A stretch of DNA of 64,000 bases from Bacteroides helcogenes P 36-108 (GTDB lineage Bacteria; Bacteroidota; Bacteroidia; Bacteroidales; Bacteroidaceae). This document shows, piece by piece, positions 30,322 to 38,357 of the stretch; position 1 is the stretch's first letter; each line of letters begins with the position of its first letter. Made by a program: the position numbers and the translations under genes. The stretch is taken from positions 124,001 through 188,000 of the forward strand of contig NC_014933.1 of the NCBI RefSeq assembly GCF_000186225.1, given 5' to 3'. Below the pieces are notes generated by a model that was not told the origin of the DNA, searched no databases, and was given only the letters and a program-made list of their open reading frames with translations.

Positions 30322-30362
30322 AAACCTCACGTCTCTTGTCATTGAAGAGAGCCGTGAGGTTT
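30322..30362 (-). terminator. Rho-independent terminator of mdh
   Basis: A 10-bp outer stem (AAACCTCACG with CGTGAGGTTT) encloses a second 6-bp stem (TCTCTT/AAGAGA). On the minus strand it is followed by CTTTATTTTACC. It lies 26 bp after the mdh stop codon and before the S41 start codon, so mdh is probably transcribed alone. Confidence 0.75.
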
Positions 30363-30387
30363 GCTTATGCTTTTAAGGTTGCCTCAA

Positions 30388-31329
30388 TCAAAGAGCACCT
30401 ACCTCTTTCAGAGCAGCGTTCGTCTTGTGAACGGCAACAGCGCTGGCAGCAAATTTAGCTTTTTCGTCAGCAGTCAGTTCCAGTTCAACGATTTTCTCGA
30501 TACCGTTCTTGCCAAGGATTACGGGAACACCGATACAGATGTCTGATTCACCGTATTCTCCTTCCAGATATACTGAACAAGGAATCATCTTCTTCTGGTT
30601 GTGGATGATAGACTCAACTACATAAGCACCTGCCGCACCCGGAGCATACCATGCAGAAGTACCTAACAACTTAGTCAATGTAGCACCACCTACCATAGTA
30701 GAAGCTACCACTTCGTTCAGTTTTTCTTCGCTCAGCAGCGTGCTTACCGGCTGTCCTTTGTAAGTAGCCAGACGAGCCAACGGAATCATGGTAGTGTCAC
30801 CGTGACCACCGATAACCATGCCTTCTACTTCGTTGGCATTGCAGCCCAAAGCCTGAGACAGGAAATATTTGAAACGGGAGCTGTCCAAAGCACCACCCAT
30901 ACCGATGATACGGTTCTTCGGCAAGCCCAAAGACTTCAATGACAAATAGGTCATGGTATCCATCGGATTGGAGATAACAACAAGGATAGCGTTGGGAGAA
31001 TATTTCAGGATGTTCTGCGCAACCGACTTTACGATACCTGCGTTCACACCGATCAGCTCCTCACGAGTCATGCCCGGTTTACGGGGGATGCCCGATGTGA
31101 TAACTACAACGTCTGAATTAGCAGTCTTTTCATAATCGTTAGTACAACCAACAATTGTGGTGTCGAAGCCCAGCAACTGAGCAGTCTGCATCATATCCAT
31201 TGCTTTACCTTCTGAAACGCCTTCTTTCACGTCCAGCATTACCACTTCATCAGCCACTTCATTAAAGGCCAACACATTAGCGCATGTAGCACCTACGTTA
31301 CCTGCACCTACTACGGTTACTTTTGACAT
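30388..31329 (-). CDS. mdh: Malate dehydrogenase
   Basis: This is a 313-residue cytosolic NAD-dependent malate dehydrogenase, of the LDH-like type, which interconverts malate and oxaloacetate in the reductive branch leading to fumarate and succinate in Bacteroides. The Rossmann glycine motif VVGAGNVGA is at the N-terminus. SGIPRKPGMTREELIGVNA contains the mobile-loop arginines that bind malate. NPMDTMTY follows, and the catalytic proton relay His is H176 in GGHGDTTMIP. Length and motifs are complete. It has its own promoter-like element upstream and a strong terminator downstream. Confidence 0.96.
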   Translation of the reverse strand: MSKVTVVGAGNVGATCANVLAFNEVADEVVMLDVKEGVSEGKAMDMMQTAQLLGFDTTIVGCTNDYEKTANSDVVVITSGIPRKPGMTREELIGVNAGIVKSVAQNILKYSPNAILVVISNPMDTMTYLSLKSLGLPKNRIIGMGGALDSSRFKYFLSQALGCNANEVEGMVIGGHGDTTMIPLARLATYKGQPVSTLLSEEKLNEVVASTMVGGATLTKLLGTSAWYAPGAAGAYVVESIIHNQKKMIPCSVYLEGEYGESDICIGVPVILGKNGIEKIVELELTADEKAKFAASAVAVHKTNAALKEVGAL

Positions 31330-31371
31330 AATTTCTAAAGTTTTTGTTTATAAGTATTCTTAAAGATGATG

Positions 31372-31379
31372 CAAAAGTA
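31372..31379 (-). promoter_or_regulatory. Probable -7 element of mdh
   Basis: On the minus strand this reads TACTTTTG, an exact TAnnTTTG match, 43 bp before the mdh ATG. The -33 region about 19 bp upstream is weak (TTCT/CTTT). Confidence 0.45.
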
Positions 31380-31485
31380 CAGCGAACTTCGTAATTAAAG
31401 AAATATTTCCGCAATAATTTTAGTTAAAGGTGGATTGATGGAACGGAAGAAGTATTTCAATCACGTTCTGCTTTTGTTCTTCCCC

Positions 31486-31593
31486 CTACCTTCTCCGTAC
31501 CTACTCCCTGTTTTCTCCGTGTCTATAGAGAAAGAATACAAGGAGTAGGTAAGGAGAAGGTAAGGAGAAGGTAAGGAGCAGATAGGGAGCAGA
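31486..31593. repeat. Intergenic inverted repeat with four 11-bp tandem units
   Basis: In the 467-bp gap between mdh and the next gene, an imperfect inverted repeat pairs 31486-31507 with 31542-31563 (20 of 22 positions). It overlaps four tandem 11-bp units at 31550-31593: TAAGGAGAAGG twice, then TAAGGAGCAGA and TAGGGAGCAGA. The strand is very purine-rich there. The rest of the gap shows only promoter elements. I assign no function; it could be a dispersed intergenic repeat or a 3'-end structure. Confidence 0.65.
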
Positions 31594-31701
31594 CATAAGG
31601 GAACAAGAAGATAAACAATTTAGTCTATTTATCGGATTCCACATTATTACGCACATCCCCTACCGGATTAAGGGAGCCTGAAAAATTAGATGAGAATAAA
31701 G

Positions 31702-31732
31702 ATTGCCCATTAGCGATTAATGATTATTTTTG
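31702..31732 (+). promoter_or_regulatory. Probable promoter of the coiled-coil membrane protein gene
   Basis: ATTG (31702-31705, three of four matches to TTTG) is followed after 19 bp by TATTTTTG (31725-31732), an exact TAnnTTTG. The predicted start near 31740 leaves a leader of about 57 nt. Confidence 0.55.
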
Positions 31733-31796
31733 CGACAAAATAGATTCAACCTATTGGTAATTGTTCTTTTAAAATCATAATTCTAAAAACAAAAAA

Positions 31797-32675
31797 ATGG
31801 CAGCAAGAAAAAATACACTTCTTATTGTAGCCGGAAGCTTACTCATATCGCTACTGATAGGAGTCACCGTGTTATTGATATCCGAAAAGAAAACCAACAG
31901 AGAATTGACACAGGAATTCCAACTGGACAAAGAAGACCTTGAAAACCAATATACCGACTTCGCCCAGCAATATGACGAACTGAAGCTTAAAGTCTCCAAC
32001 GACTCTCTGTCAGTCCTTCTGGAGCAAGAGCAGGTGAAAACGCAACGCCTGCTCGAAGAGTTGCGTACCGTAAAAAGCAGCAATGCCACTGAGATTCGAC
32101 GACTGAAAAACGAACTGGCTTCCTTGCGCAAAGTCATGATAGGCTACATCAACCAAATAGACTCCCTGAACCGCTTGACAGCCCATCAAAAAGAAATCAT
32201 CGCCGATGTGACACAGAAGTACGATGCCGCTTCCCGCCAAATCAGCAATCTCTCCGAAGAGAAAAAGAACCTGAACAAGAAAGTGACTCTGGCCGCCCAA
32301 CTGGATGCGACCAACATTTCCATACAGGCCGCCAATAAGCGGGGCAAGACAGCCAAGAAGGTAAAGGACATCGTAAAGTTCAAGATTAATTTTTCCATCG
32401 TAAAGAATATCACGGCCGAAACCGGCGAGCGTACCCTCTATATCCGCATCACCAAGCCCGACAACGATGTGCTGACCAAAAGCCCGTCGAATACTTTCGC
32501 CTACGAGAACCGCAATTTGCCCTACTCTATCAAGAAATACATTGAATACAACGGTGAAGAACAGGCCGTAACCGTTTACTGGGATGTAGAAGAATACCTT
32601 TATGCAGGCAATTACCGGGTGGACATCTTTGCGGACGGTACGATGATCGGTTCACAATCGTTTACATTGAACTGA
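31797..32675 (+). CDS. Conserved hypothetical protein with membrane anchor and coiled coil
   Basis: I do not recognise a named family. The 292-residue protein begins with a short basic stretch and one membrane segment (about 8-28, LLIVAGSLLISLLIGVTVLL), then a long charged region predicted to form coiled coil (about 30-165, rich in Glu, Lys, Gln and Leu heptads). A short basic stretch (NKRGKTAKKVKDIVKFK) leads to a C-terminal beta-rich domain (about 195-292) with FSIVKNITAETGERTLYIRI and a final DIFADGTMIGSQSF. The topology suggests an inner-membrane anchor with a periplasmic coiled coil and globular head. It has its own promoter and lies 142 bp before the efflux operon, which has separate promoters. 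Confidence 0.8.
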   Translation: MAARKNTLLIVAGSLLISLLIGVTVLLISEKKTNRELTQEFQLDKEDLENQYTDFAQQYDELKLKVSNDSLSVLLEQEQVKTQRLLEELRTVKSSNATEIRRLKNELASLRKVMIGYINQIDSLNRLTAHQKEIIADVTQKYDAASRQISNLSEEKKNLNKKVTLAAQLDATNISIQAANKRGKTAKKVKDIVKFKINFSIVKNITAETGERTLYIRITKPDNDVLTKSPSNTFAYENRNLPYSIKKYIEYNGEEQAVTVYWDVEEYLYAGNYRVDIFADGTMIGSQSFTLN

Positions 32676-32715
32676 TCGTTCATAGAGCCATTATTATAAA
32701 AACTGGTTAAATAAT

Positions 32716-32746
32716 TTTGCCGTATCACAGAAAGCCCATACATTTG
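32716..32746 (+). promoter_or_regulatory. Promoter of the TolC/HlyD/ABC-2 operon
   Basis: TTTG (32716-32719) is followed after exactly 19 bp by TACATTTG (32739-32746), a full match to the Bacteroides consensus. That TTTG is itself the end of another exact -7 match, TAATTTTG (32712-32719), so two overlapping promoters may exist. The predicted start near 32753 leaves a leader of about 65 nt. Confidence 0.7.
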
Positions 32747-32817
32747 CATCGTTGTTTATGCAATTATTGTCGTTACGCAAACGATCATTTTATCATCATT
32801 ATTAATGAATAGATTCC

Positions 32818-34287
32818 ATGAAAAAGTTCTTCTGTTTCATTTGGTTGGTTTGTTCAGCCTTCCCTATGGCCGCACAGGAAGCATTGAGTTTGGATAGTTG
32901 CCGCGCGTTGGCAATATCCAACAACAAAGAACTACTGATAAGCCGGGAGAAAATCAATGCCGCACATTACCAAAAAAAAGCGGCATTCACCAATTACCTT
33001 CCCAACATCTCGGCTACTGGTGGATATATGCGCAGCCAAAAAGAACTATCTATACTGAGCGATGCACAAAAAGGCGCTTTGTCGGGAATAGGTACTACGC
33101 TGAGTGGCCCGTTGGAGCAGGCAGCACAAATCATCGCACAGCAGAATCCTCAACTGGCCGGTCTTTTGGGACAGTTCGGACAAGGCATGGCCAGTGCTCT
33201 TAACGATGCCGGTAGTTCTATTGTCGATGCTTTCCGCACGGATACCCGCAATATGTATGCAGGCGCCCTTACATTGACACAGCCTTTATATATGGGCGGA
33301 AAGATTCGTGCCTACAACAAAATCACCAAATATGCCGAAGAACTGGCACGCCAACAGCACGACAACGGCATGCAGGAGGTCATTCTCAGCACAGATCAGG
33401 CATATTGGCAGGTGGTATCTTTGGCAAGCAAAAAGAAACTGGCAGAAGGGTATCTGGAACTATTACAAAAGTTGGACAGTGACGTTGAGAAGATGATAGC
33501 GGAAGGAGTGGCTACCAAAGCCGACGGGCTATCTATCAAGGTAAAAGTAAACGAGGCAGAAATGACATTGACCAAAGTTACTGACGGTCTGAGCCTCAGC
33601 AGGATGTTGCTCTGCCAGCTATGCGGGCTGAATCTTACCTCTCCTATTATACTGAAAGATGAGCAGGAAGGTGATCTGAAGCTTGACATGACAGTAACCG
33701 GAAGCATCGACATTAATACTGTATATGCCACACGCCCGGAAGTGCGCAGTTTGGAACTTGCCACACAAATCTATAAGCAGAAAGTAAACGTAGCGCGTGC
33801 AGAGTACCTCCCATCTGTTGCACTGATGGGAAGCTATATGGCTACCAATCCCTCTGCTTTCAACAGTTTCGAAAAGAAATTCAAGGGCATGTGGAATGTC
33901 GGTGTCATGGTATCTCTCCCCATCTGGCACTGGGGAGAAGGGATTTATAAAGTAAAAGCTGCCAAGTCTGAAGCTCGCATCGCCCAATACCAACTGGATG
34001 ATGCCAAGGAGAAAATAGAGTTGCAAGTCAGCCAAGCAGCTTTTAAAGTCAACGAAGCAGCCAAGAAGCTGATTATGGCCAAGAAAAATCTGGAAAAAGC
34101 GGATGAGAACCTGAGATATGCCACCCTCGGTTTTGGAGAAGGTGTGATTCCGGCAAGCAATGTACTTGAAGCCCATACAGCATGGCTTTCTGCCCAATCG
34201 GAAAAAATAGATGCGCAGATAGACGTAAAACTGACGGAAATATATCTGAAAAAAGCAACGGGACAATTAAATCCTTCGCTCCCCTAA
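32818..34287 (+). CDS. TolC-family outer-membrane efflux protein
   Basis: This is a 489-residue TolC/OprM-like outer-membrane factor that forms the exit duct of a tripartite efflux system. A signal peptide (MKKFFCFIWLVCSAFPMAAQ) is followed by two outer-membrane-efflux repeats: LSLDSCRALAISNNKELLIS at the first helix, and the second repeat with LELATQIYKQKVNVARAEYLPSVALMG. A stretch of about 60 residues (about 75-135, rich in Gln, Gly and Ala) between the first helix and the first strand motif (LTLTQPLYMGGK) is an insertion seen in some Bacteroides members. It is the first gene of a four-gene operon with an HlyD adaptor and two permeases. Confidence 0.92.
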   Translation: MKKFFCFIWLVCSAFPMAAQEALSLDSCRALAISNNKELLISREKINAAHYQKKAAFTNYLPNISATGGYMRSQKELSILSDAQKGALSGIGTTLSGPLEQAAQIIAQQNPQLAGLLGQFGQGMASALNDAGSSIVDAFRTDTRNMYAGALTLTQPLYMGGKIRAYNKITKYAEELARQQHDNGMQEVILSTDQAYWQVVSLASKKKLAEGYLELLQKLDSDVEKMIAEGVATKADGLSIKVKVNEAEMTLTKVTDGLSLSRMLLCQLCGLNLTSPIILKDEQEGDLKLDMTVTGSIDINTVYATRPEVRSLELATQIYKQKVNVARAEYLPSVALMGSYMATNPSAFNSFEKKFKGMWNVGVMVSLPIWHWGEGIYKVKAAKSEARIAQYQLDDAKEKIELQVSQAAFKVNEAAKKLIMAKKNLEKADENLRYATLGFGEGVIPASNVLEAHTAWLSAQSEKIDAQIDVKLTEIYLKKATGQLNPSLP

Positions 34288-34352
34288 GGAGAGATAAGAA
34301 CGGACATGCATATCCCCCACAAAAAAAATCGAAAAATATAAATTAAAGTATT

Positions 34353-34379
34353 TCCCTCCTCAGGCAGAAACCGGAGGGA
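34353..34379 (+). other. Intercistronic hairpin before the HlyD gene
   Basis: A perfect 7-bp stem (TCCCTCC with GGAGGGA) with a 13-nt loop lies 20 bp before the HlyD ATG, within the 112-bp gap after tolC. It has no U-run, so it is more likely an RNA-processing or translation-affecting element than a terminator. Confidence 0.35.
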
Positions 34380-34399
34380 GTTAAACCGAAAATAACAAA

Positions 34400-35386
34400 A
34401 TGGATACAAAATCACAAAACAGCAACATGCTACTGGCGTTCCTCACATTGACGGGGGTTATAGCCGTAGTTGCCATTGTAGGTTTCTTCATGCTGCGCAA
34501 AGGACCGGAAATTGTGCAGGGACAGGCAGAGGTAACGGAATATCGCGTATCAAGCAAGGTTCCGGGACGTATTCTGGAGTTTCGTGTCAAAGAAGGACAA
34601 AGCGTCCAGGCAGGAGACACACTTGCCATTTTGGAAGCTCCGGACGTACAAGCCAAGCTGGAGCAGGCACGCGCTGCCGAAGCTGCCGCAAAAGCCCAAA
34701 ATGAAAAAGCCTTGAAAGGCGCCCGCCACGAGCAGATACAGGCTGCCTATGAAATGTGGCAGAAGGCGCAAGCCGGACTTGACATTGCAGAGAAATCTTA
34801 CAAACGTGTGAAGAACCTGTACGACCAGGGAGTGATGTCTGCCCAGAAACTTGATGAAGTAACTGCACAGAGGAATGCGGCCAAGGCTACTGAAAACGCA
34901 GCCAAAGCCCAATATGATATGGCCAGAAACGGTGCGGAGCGTGAAGACAAAGCCGCAGCCGCAGCATTGGTAGAGCGCGCCAAAGGAGCTGTATCCGAAG
35001 TGGAATCGTATATAAAAGAGACTTATCTGATAGCGCAAACCGCAGGTGAAGTTTCCGAAATCTTCCCCAAAGTGGGTGAACTGGTAGGGACAGGCGCCCC
35101 TATCATGAACATTGCCATACTGGATGACATGTGGGTGACATTCAATGTTCGCGAGGATTTGTTGCAAGGTTTGGGAATGAATACCGAATTTGACGCATAT
35201 ATTCCGGCACTTGAAAAGAGCATCAGATTGAAAGTATATTACATGAAAGATCTCGGTACATACGCTGCCTGGAAAGCAACCAAGACAACCGGACAATTCG
35301 ATCTGAAGACATTCGAAATAAAAGCTTCCCCTCAAGAAAAAGCTGAAGGATTAAGACCAGGAATGTCTGTCATACTCAAAAAATGA
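34400..35386 (+). CDS. HlyD-family periplasmic adaptor (membrane fusion protein)
   Basis: This 328-residue adaptor links the inner-membrane permeases to the TolC duct. It has one N-terminal membrane anchor (about 10-32, LAFLTLTGVIAVVAIVGFFML), then a biotinyl-lipoyl-like half (EYRVSSKVPGRILEFRVKEG). A coiled-coil hairpin rich in Ala, Lys and Glu (about 75-200) follows, then the second lipoyl half (ETYLIAQTAGEVSEIFPKVG) and a beta-barrel domain to the end (GLRPGMSVILKK). The layout resembles E. coli YhiI/YbhG adaptors that work with ABC-type permeases. It lies 112 bp after tolC and 55 bp before the first permease gene. Confidence 0.92.
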   Translation: MDTKSQNSNMLLAFLTLTGVIAVVAIVGFFMLRKGPEIVQGQAEVTEYRVSSKVPGRILEFRVKEGQSVQAGDTLAILEAPDVQAKLEQARAAEAAAKAQNEKALKGARHEQIQAAYEMWQKAQAGLDIAEKSYKRVKNLYDQGVMSAQKLDEVTAQRNAAKATENAAKAQYDMARNGAEREDKAAAAALVERAKGAVSEVESYIKETYLIAQTAGEVSEIFPKVGELVGTGAPIMNIAILDDMWVTFNVREDLLQGLGMNTEFDAYIPALEKSIRLKVYYMKDLGTYAAWKATKTTGQFDLKTFEIKASPQEKAEGLRPGMSVILKK

Positions 35387-35441
35387 ATATAAGACAATTG
35401 TGATGGCATAGCCATCGGAATGACAGTAAAAAACTTGAAAG

Positions 35442-36623
35442 ATGCCAGAAAGAGAGAATAAATATATAGCCCTATGGAATGTGATGAAACGCGAATTCCG
35501 CCGTCTCGTCTCTCGTCCGCTATATCTGTTCTGCATGATTATAGCTCCATTGTTCTGCTATATATTCTTCACCACGCTGATGGATTCCGGACTACCTACC
35601 AACATGCCCGTAGGCATAGTGGATCAAGATATGACCACTACCTCCCGGCAACTGGTCCGCAATCTGGATGCCTTTGAACAAACCGCCATCGTGGCTCACT
35701 ATCCTACCATCGGCGAAGCACGCACTGCCATGCAACGGGGAGATGTTTACGGATTCTACTACATCCCTCAGGGGACTTCCGCAAAAGCCCAAGCCGGACG
35801 GCAGCCCAAATTGTCTTTTTACACCAACAACACCTTACTGATCGCCGGTTCTCTGCTGTTCAAAGACATGAAAATGATGAGTGAACTTGCATCCGGAGCA
35901 GCAGCACGCAAAAGTTTGTATGCCAAAGGTGTTACCGAAAGCCAGGCTATGGCATTTCTCCAACCGATTGTTATAGATACTCATCCATTAAACAACCCAT
36001 GGCTGAACTATTCCGTATATCTGTGCAATACCTTTGCCCCCGGTGTGCTGATGCTGCTTATTTTCATGGTAACCGTTTACTCTATCGGCGTGGAAATAAA
36101 AGACCGCACTGCCCGCGAATGGATTCATGCAGGAAACGATTCGATCTGGATTTCTCTCGGTGGCAAACTTCTGCCGCATACAGCCATTTTTTTTCTGATG
36201 GGTATCTTGTATAATGTATATCTGTATGGTTATCTGCACTTCCCCTGCAACAGCGGTATCCTCCCTATGCTTCTTGCCACCCTTTGTCTGGTTTTGGCAT
36301 CGCAAGGCATGGGCGTACTGATGATAGGTACTTTGCCAACTTTGCGGTTAGGACTTAGTTTTGCTTCCCTGTGGGGTGTACTCTCATTCTCCATGTGCGG
36401 ATTGTCATTCCCGGCCATGGCCATGCACCCTGTATTGCAAGCATTGGCAAATCTGTTTCCTCTGCGCCACTACTTTCTGATTTACGTAGATCAGGCACTC
36501 AATGGCTACCCGATGATCTACTCATGGATCAATTATGTGGCTTTGCTTATTTTTATGATGCTTCCTTTCCTCGTAGCCCGCCGGCTGAAAGAAGCATTGG
36601 TTTACTATAAATACATGCCATAA
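35442..36623 (+). CDS. ABC-2 type transporter permease
   Basis: This is a 393-residue inner-membrane permease of the ABC-2 (YhhJ/YbhR-like) type. An N-terminal membrane helix (about 25-45) is followed by a large periplasmic domain (about 46-180, with MPVGIVDQDMTTTSRQLV and GDVYGFYYIP). Five further membrane helices lie between about 195 and 380, including the conserved NTFAPGVLMLLIFM and FPLRHYFLIYVDQAL. ABC-2 permeases need an ATPase; none is encoded in this operon. The stop codon overlaps the next start by one base (TAATG), implying translational coupling with a second permease, so the pair probably forms a heterodimer. Confidence 0.9.
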   Translation: MPERENKYIALWNVMKREFRRLVSRPLYLFCMIIAPLFCYIFFTTLMDSGLPTNMPVGIVDQDMTTTSRQLVRNLDAFEQTAIVAHYPTIGEARTAMQRGDVYGFYYIPQGTSAKAQAGRQPKLSFYTNNTLLIAGSLLFKDMKMMSELASGAAARKSLYAKGVTESQAMAFLQPIVIDTHPLNNPWLNYSVYLCNTFAPGVLMLLIFMVTVYSIGVEIKDRTAREWIHAGNDSIWISLGGKLLPHTAIFFLMGILYNVYLYGYLHFPCNSGILPMLLATLCLVLASQGMGVLMIGTLPTLRLGLSFASLWGVLSFSMCGLSFPAMAMHPVLQALANLFPLRHYFLIYVDQALNGYPMIYSWINYVALLIFMMLPFLVARRLKEALVYYKYMP

Positions 36624-37861
36624 TGAAAGATTTGACGTTCAGAGAGAAAATAACACAAGGTATATACGATTTGTTCTATATCTGGAAACGTGAATTCCGC
36701 ACAACCTTCCGTGACCAGGGAGTGCTCATATTCTTCGTGCTCGTTCCTCTGGTCTATCCGCTGATATATGCCTTTATTTACACCAACGAGACCATACGTG
36801 AAGTACCGGCCGCAGTGGTGGATAACTCACGCACTTCACTCAGCCGCGAATATCTTAGGAAAGTAAATGCCAGTCCGGAGGTAAATATAGTGACCTATTG
36901 CTCTGACATGGAAGAGGCCAAACAGATGCTGAAAGACCGGAAAGCGTATGGCATCATCTACATACCCGCCTCGTTCAGTGATGATATAACCCGAGGCAAA
37001 CAAACTCAGGTCAGTCTTTTTTGTGACATGAGTGGGCTGCTCTATTACAAAGCCCTGCTGACTGCCAACACCAATGTATCATTGGGCATGAATGCCGACA
37101 TCAAGATAGAGCGTACCGGCAATACAACCGATCGGCAGGATGAGATTACAGCTTACCCCATAGAGTATGAGGACGTCACTCTTTTCAATCCTACTAACGG
37201 CTTCGCCGCTTTCCTGATACCTGCCGTGCTGATGCTGATTATCCAGCAAACACTGCTACTGGGCATTGGATTATCAGCCGGTACTGCCCGCGAGCAAAAC
37301 AGGTTCAGGGATCTGGTTCCCATCAACCGCCATTACAATGGCACACTGCGTATTGTCATGGGGAAAGGATTGAGCTATTTCATGGTATATTCTTTGGTCA
37401 CGGTCTATATAGAATGTGTAGTGCCATACTTATTCAGCCTCAACCAAATAGCCATGCCCGGAGTGCTGACACTGTTTACTCTGCCCTACTTGTCAGCCTG
37501 CATATTCTTTGCCATGACAGCTTCCATTGCCATTCGTAACCGTGAAACGTGCATGCTGCTGTTTGTCTTCACTTCCGTACCTCTGCTATTCCTTTCCGGC
37601 ATTTCATGGCCGGGTGCTGCCATGCCTGCATTCTGGAGATATTTCTCTTATATTTTCCCCTCTACATTCGGAATCAACGGATATGTACGCATCAACAGTA
37701 TGGGTGCTACCCTCAATGAAGTATCAGCAGAATATCAGGCTTTATGGATTCAAACCGGCATCTATTTCATTACTACATGTCTGGTATATCGCCGACAGAT
37801 ACTGCAAAGCAGGAAACATGTGATCGAGGAATACAAAAGGCATAAGAGAATGGCTGAGTGA
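36623..37861 (+). CDS. ABC-2 type transporter permease (second subunit)
   Basis: This is a 412-residue paralogue of the preceding permease with the same architecture. An N-terminal helix (GVLIFFVLVPLVYPLIYAFI) is followed by a periplasmic domain (VPAAVVDNSRTSLSREYLRK, KAYGIIYIPASF) and a five-helix ABC-2 core, with LIPAVLMLIIQQTLLLGIGL and LLFLSGISWPGAAMPAFWR. It overlaps its partner by one base. The C-terminus ends in a basic cytoplasmic tail. It is the last gene of the efflux operon and converges on the pilus operon. Substrate is unknown; drugs, lipids or peptides are all possible for this class. Confidence 0.9.
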   Translation: MKDLTFREKITQGIYDLFYIWKREFRTTFRDQGVLIFFVLVPLVYPLIYAFIYTNETIREVPAAVVDNSRTSLSREYLRKVNASPEVNIVTYCSDMEEAKQMLKDRKAYGIIYIPASFSDDITRGKQTQVSLFCDMSGLLYYKALLTANTNVSLGMNADIKIERTGNTTDRQDEITAYPIEYEDVTLFNPTNGFAAFLIPAVLMLIIQQTLLLGIGLSAGTAREQNRFRDLVPINRHYNGTLRIVMGKGLSYFMVYSLVTVYIECVVPYLFSLNQIAMPGVLTLFTLPYLSACIFFAMTASIAIRNRETCMLLFVFTSVPLLFLSGISWPGAAMPAFWRYFSYIFPSTFGINGYVRINSMGATLNEVSAEYQALWIQTGIYFITTCLVYRRQILQSRKHVIEEYKRHKRMAE

Positions 37862-37880
37862 TAAAACAAAACTCCATAAA

Positions 37881-37926
37881 AGAAAAAAACACCCCTCACA
37901 TATTTTCGCTAAAATATGTGAGGGGT
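37881..37926 (-). terminator. Rho-independent terminator of the pilus operon
   Basis: A perfect 16-bp stem (37891-37906 with 37911-37926, arm ACCCCTCACATATTTT) closes a 4-nt loop. On the minus strand it is followed by a T-rich run (GTTTTTTTCTTTTATG). It lies about 77 bp after the last pilus-operon gene. On the plus strand the tail is A-rich, so it is directional for the minus strand, though it could also stop the efflux operon. Confidence 0.85.
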
Positions 37927-38002
37927 AACAAACAAAACATATAAAACGACCTTCACAGGCCAAATCCACTAAATACTCAAAGAGTATCACAGGAAATTAT
38001 TC

Positions 38003-38347
38003 TTACTCTTTTTGCAAAGCATGAAACTTCATCTGCAACTGAGCTCGCCAATAATGAAAACCGCCACATGAGATTTTACATAAGATGACATATTCTGTTT
38101 TCTTTTTATGAAGTAAACGCAACAGAGGGGTACACAAAAACTTATCCGGTTCGGAAACACGTACCCTGATGGTTTTATATTCAGAGGGATCGGCCGGCGA
38201 AGACAGCCAATCTATCTCCAATATACCCAAAAGAGAATAACAATAAAAAGCAGAATGCTCGTACGCATACCATGCCCCGTCTTCCTGGTACAAAAAAATG
38301 CAATCCACATTCTTTTCTTCCTTTTGCAAAATCTCTTCCAAGCTCAT
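38003..38347 (-). CDS. Small hypothetical protein at the end of the pilus operon
   Basis: I do not recognise this protein. I start it at the ATG at 38347, 10 bp after the stop of the upstream fimbrillin gene and preceded by a purine-rich AGACAGAAAGA; a TTG further upstream would overlap that gene. The 114-residue product has no signal peptide or membrane segment, so it is probably cytoplasmic. It has several Tyr, Trp and Cys residues (VDCIFLYQEDGAWYAYEHSA, EYVILCKISCGGFHYWRAQL) and alternating charged and hydrophobic stretches suggesting a mixed alpha/beta fold. Position before the terminator places it in the pilus transcript. A regulatory or assembly role would be a guess. Confidence 0.7.
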   Translation of the reverse strand: MSLEEILQKEEKNVDCIFLYQEDGAWYAYEHSAFYCYSLLGILEIDWLSSPADPSEYKTIRVRVSEPDKFLCTPLLRLLHKKKTEYVILCKISCGGFHYWRAQLQMKFHALQKE

Positions 38348-38357
38348 TCTTTCTGTC

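Noticed and set aside
31550..31593. CRISPR array
   Set aside because: Units are 11 bp and directly adjacent with no spacers, and no cas genes are present.
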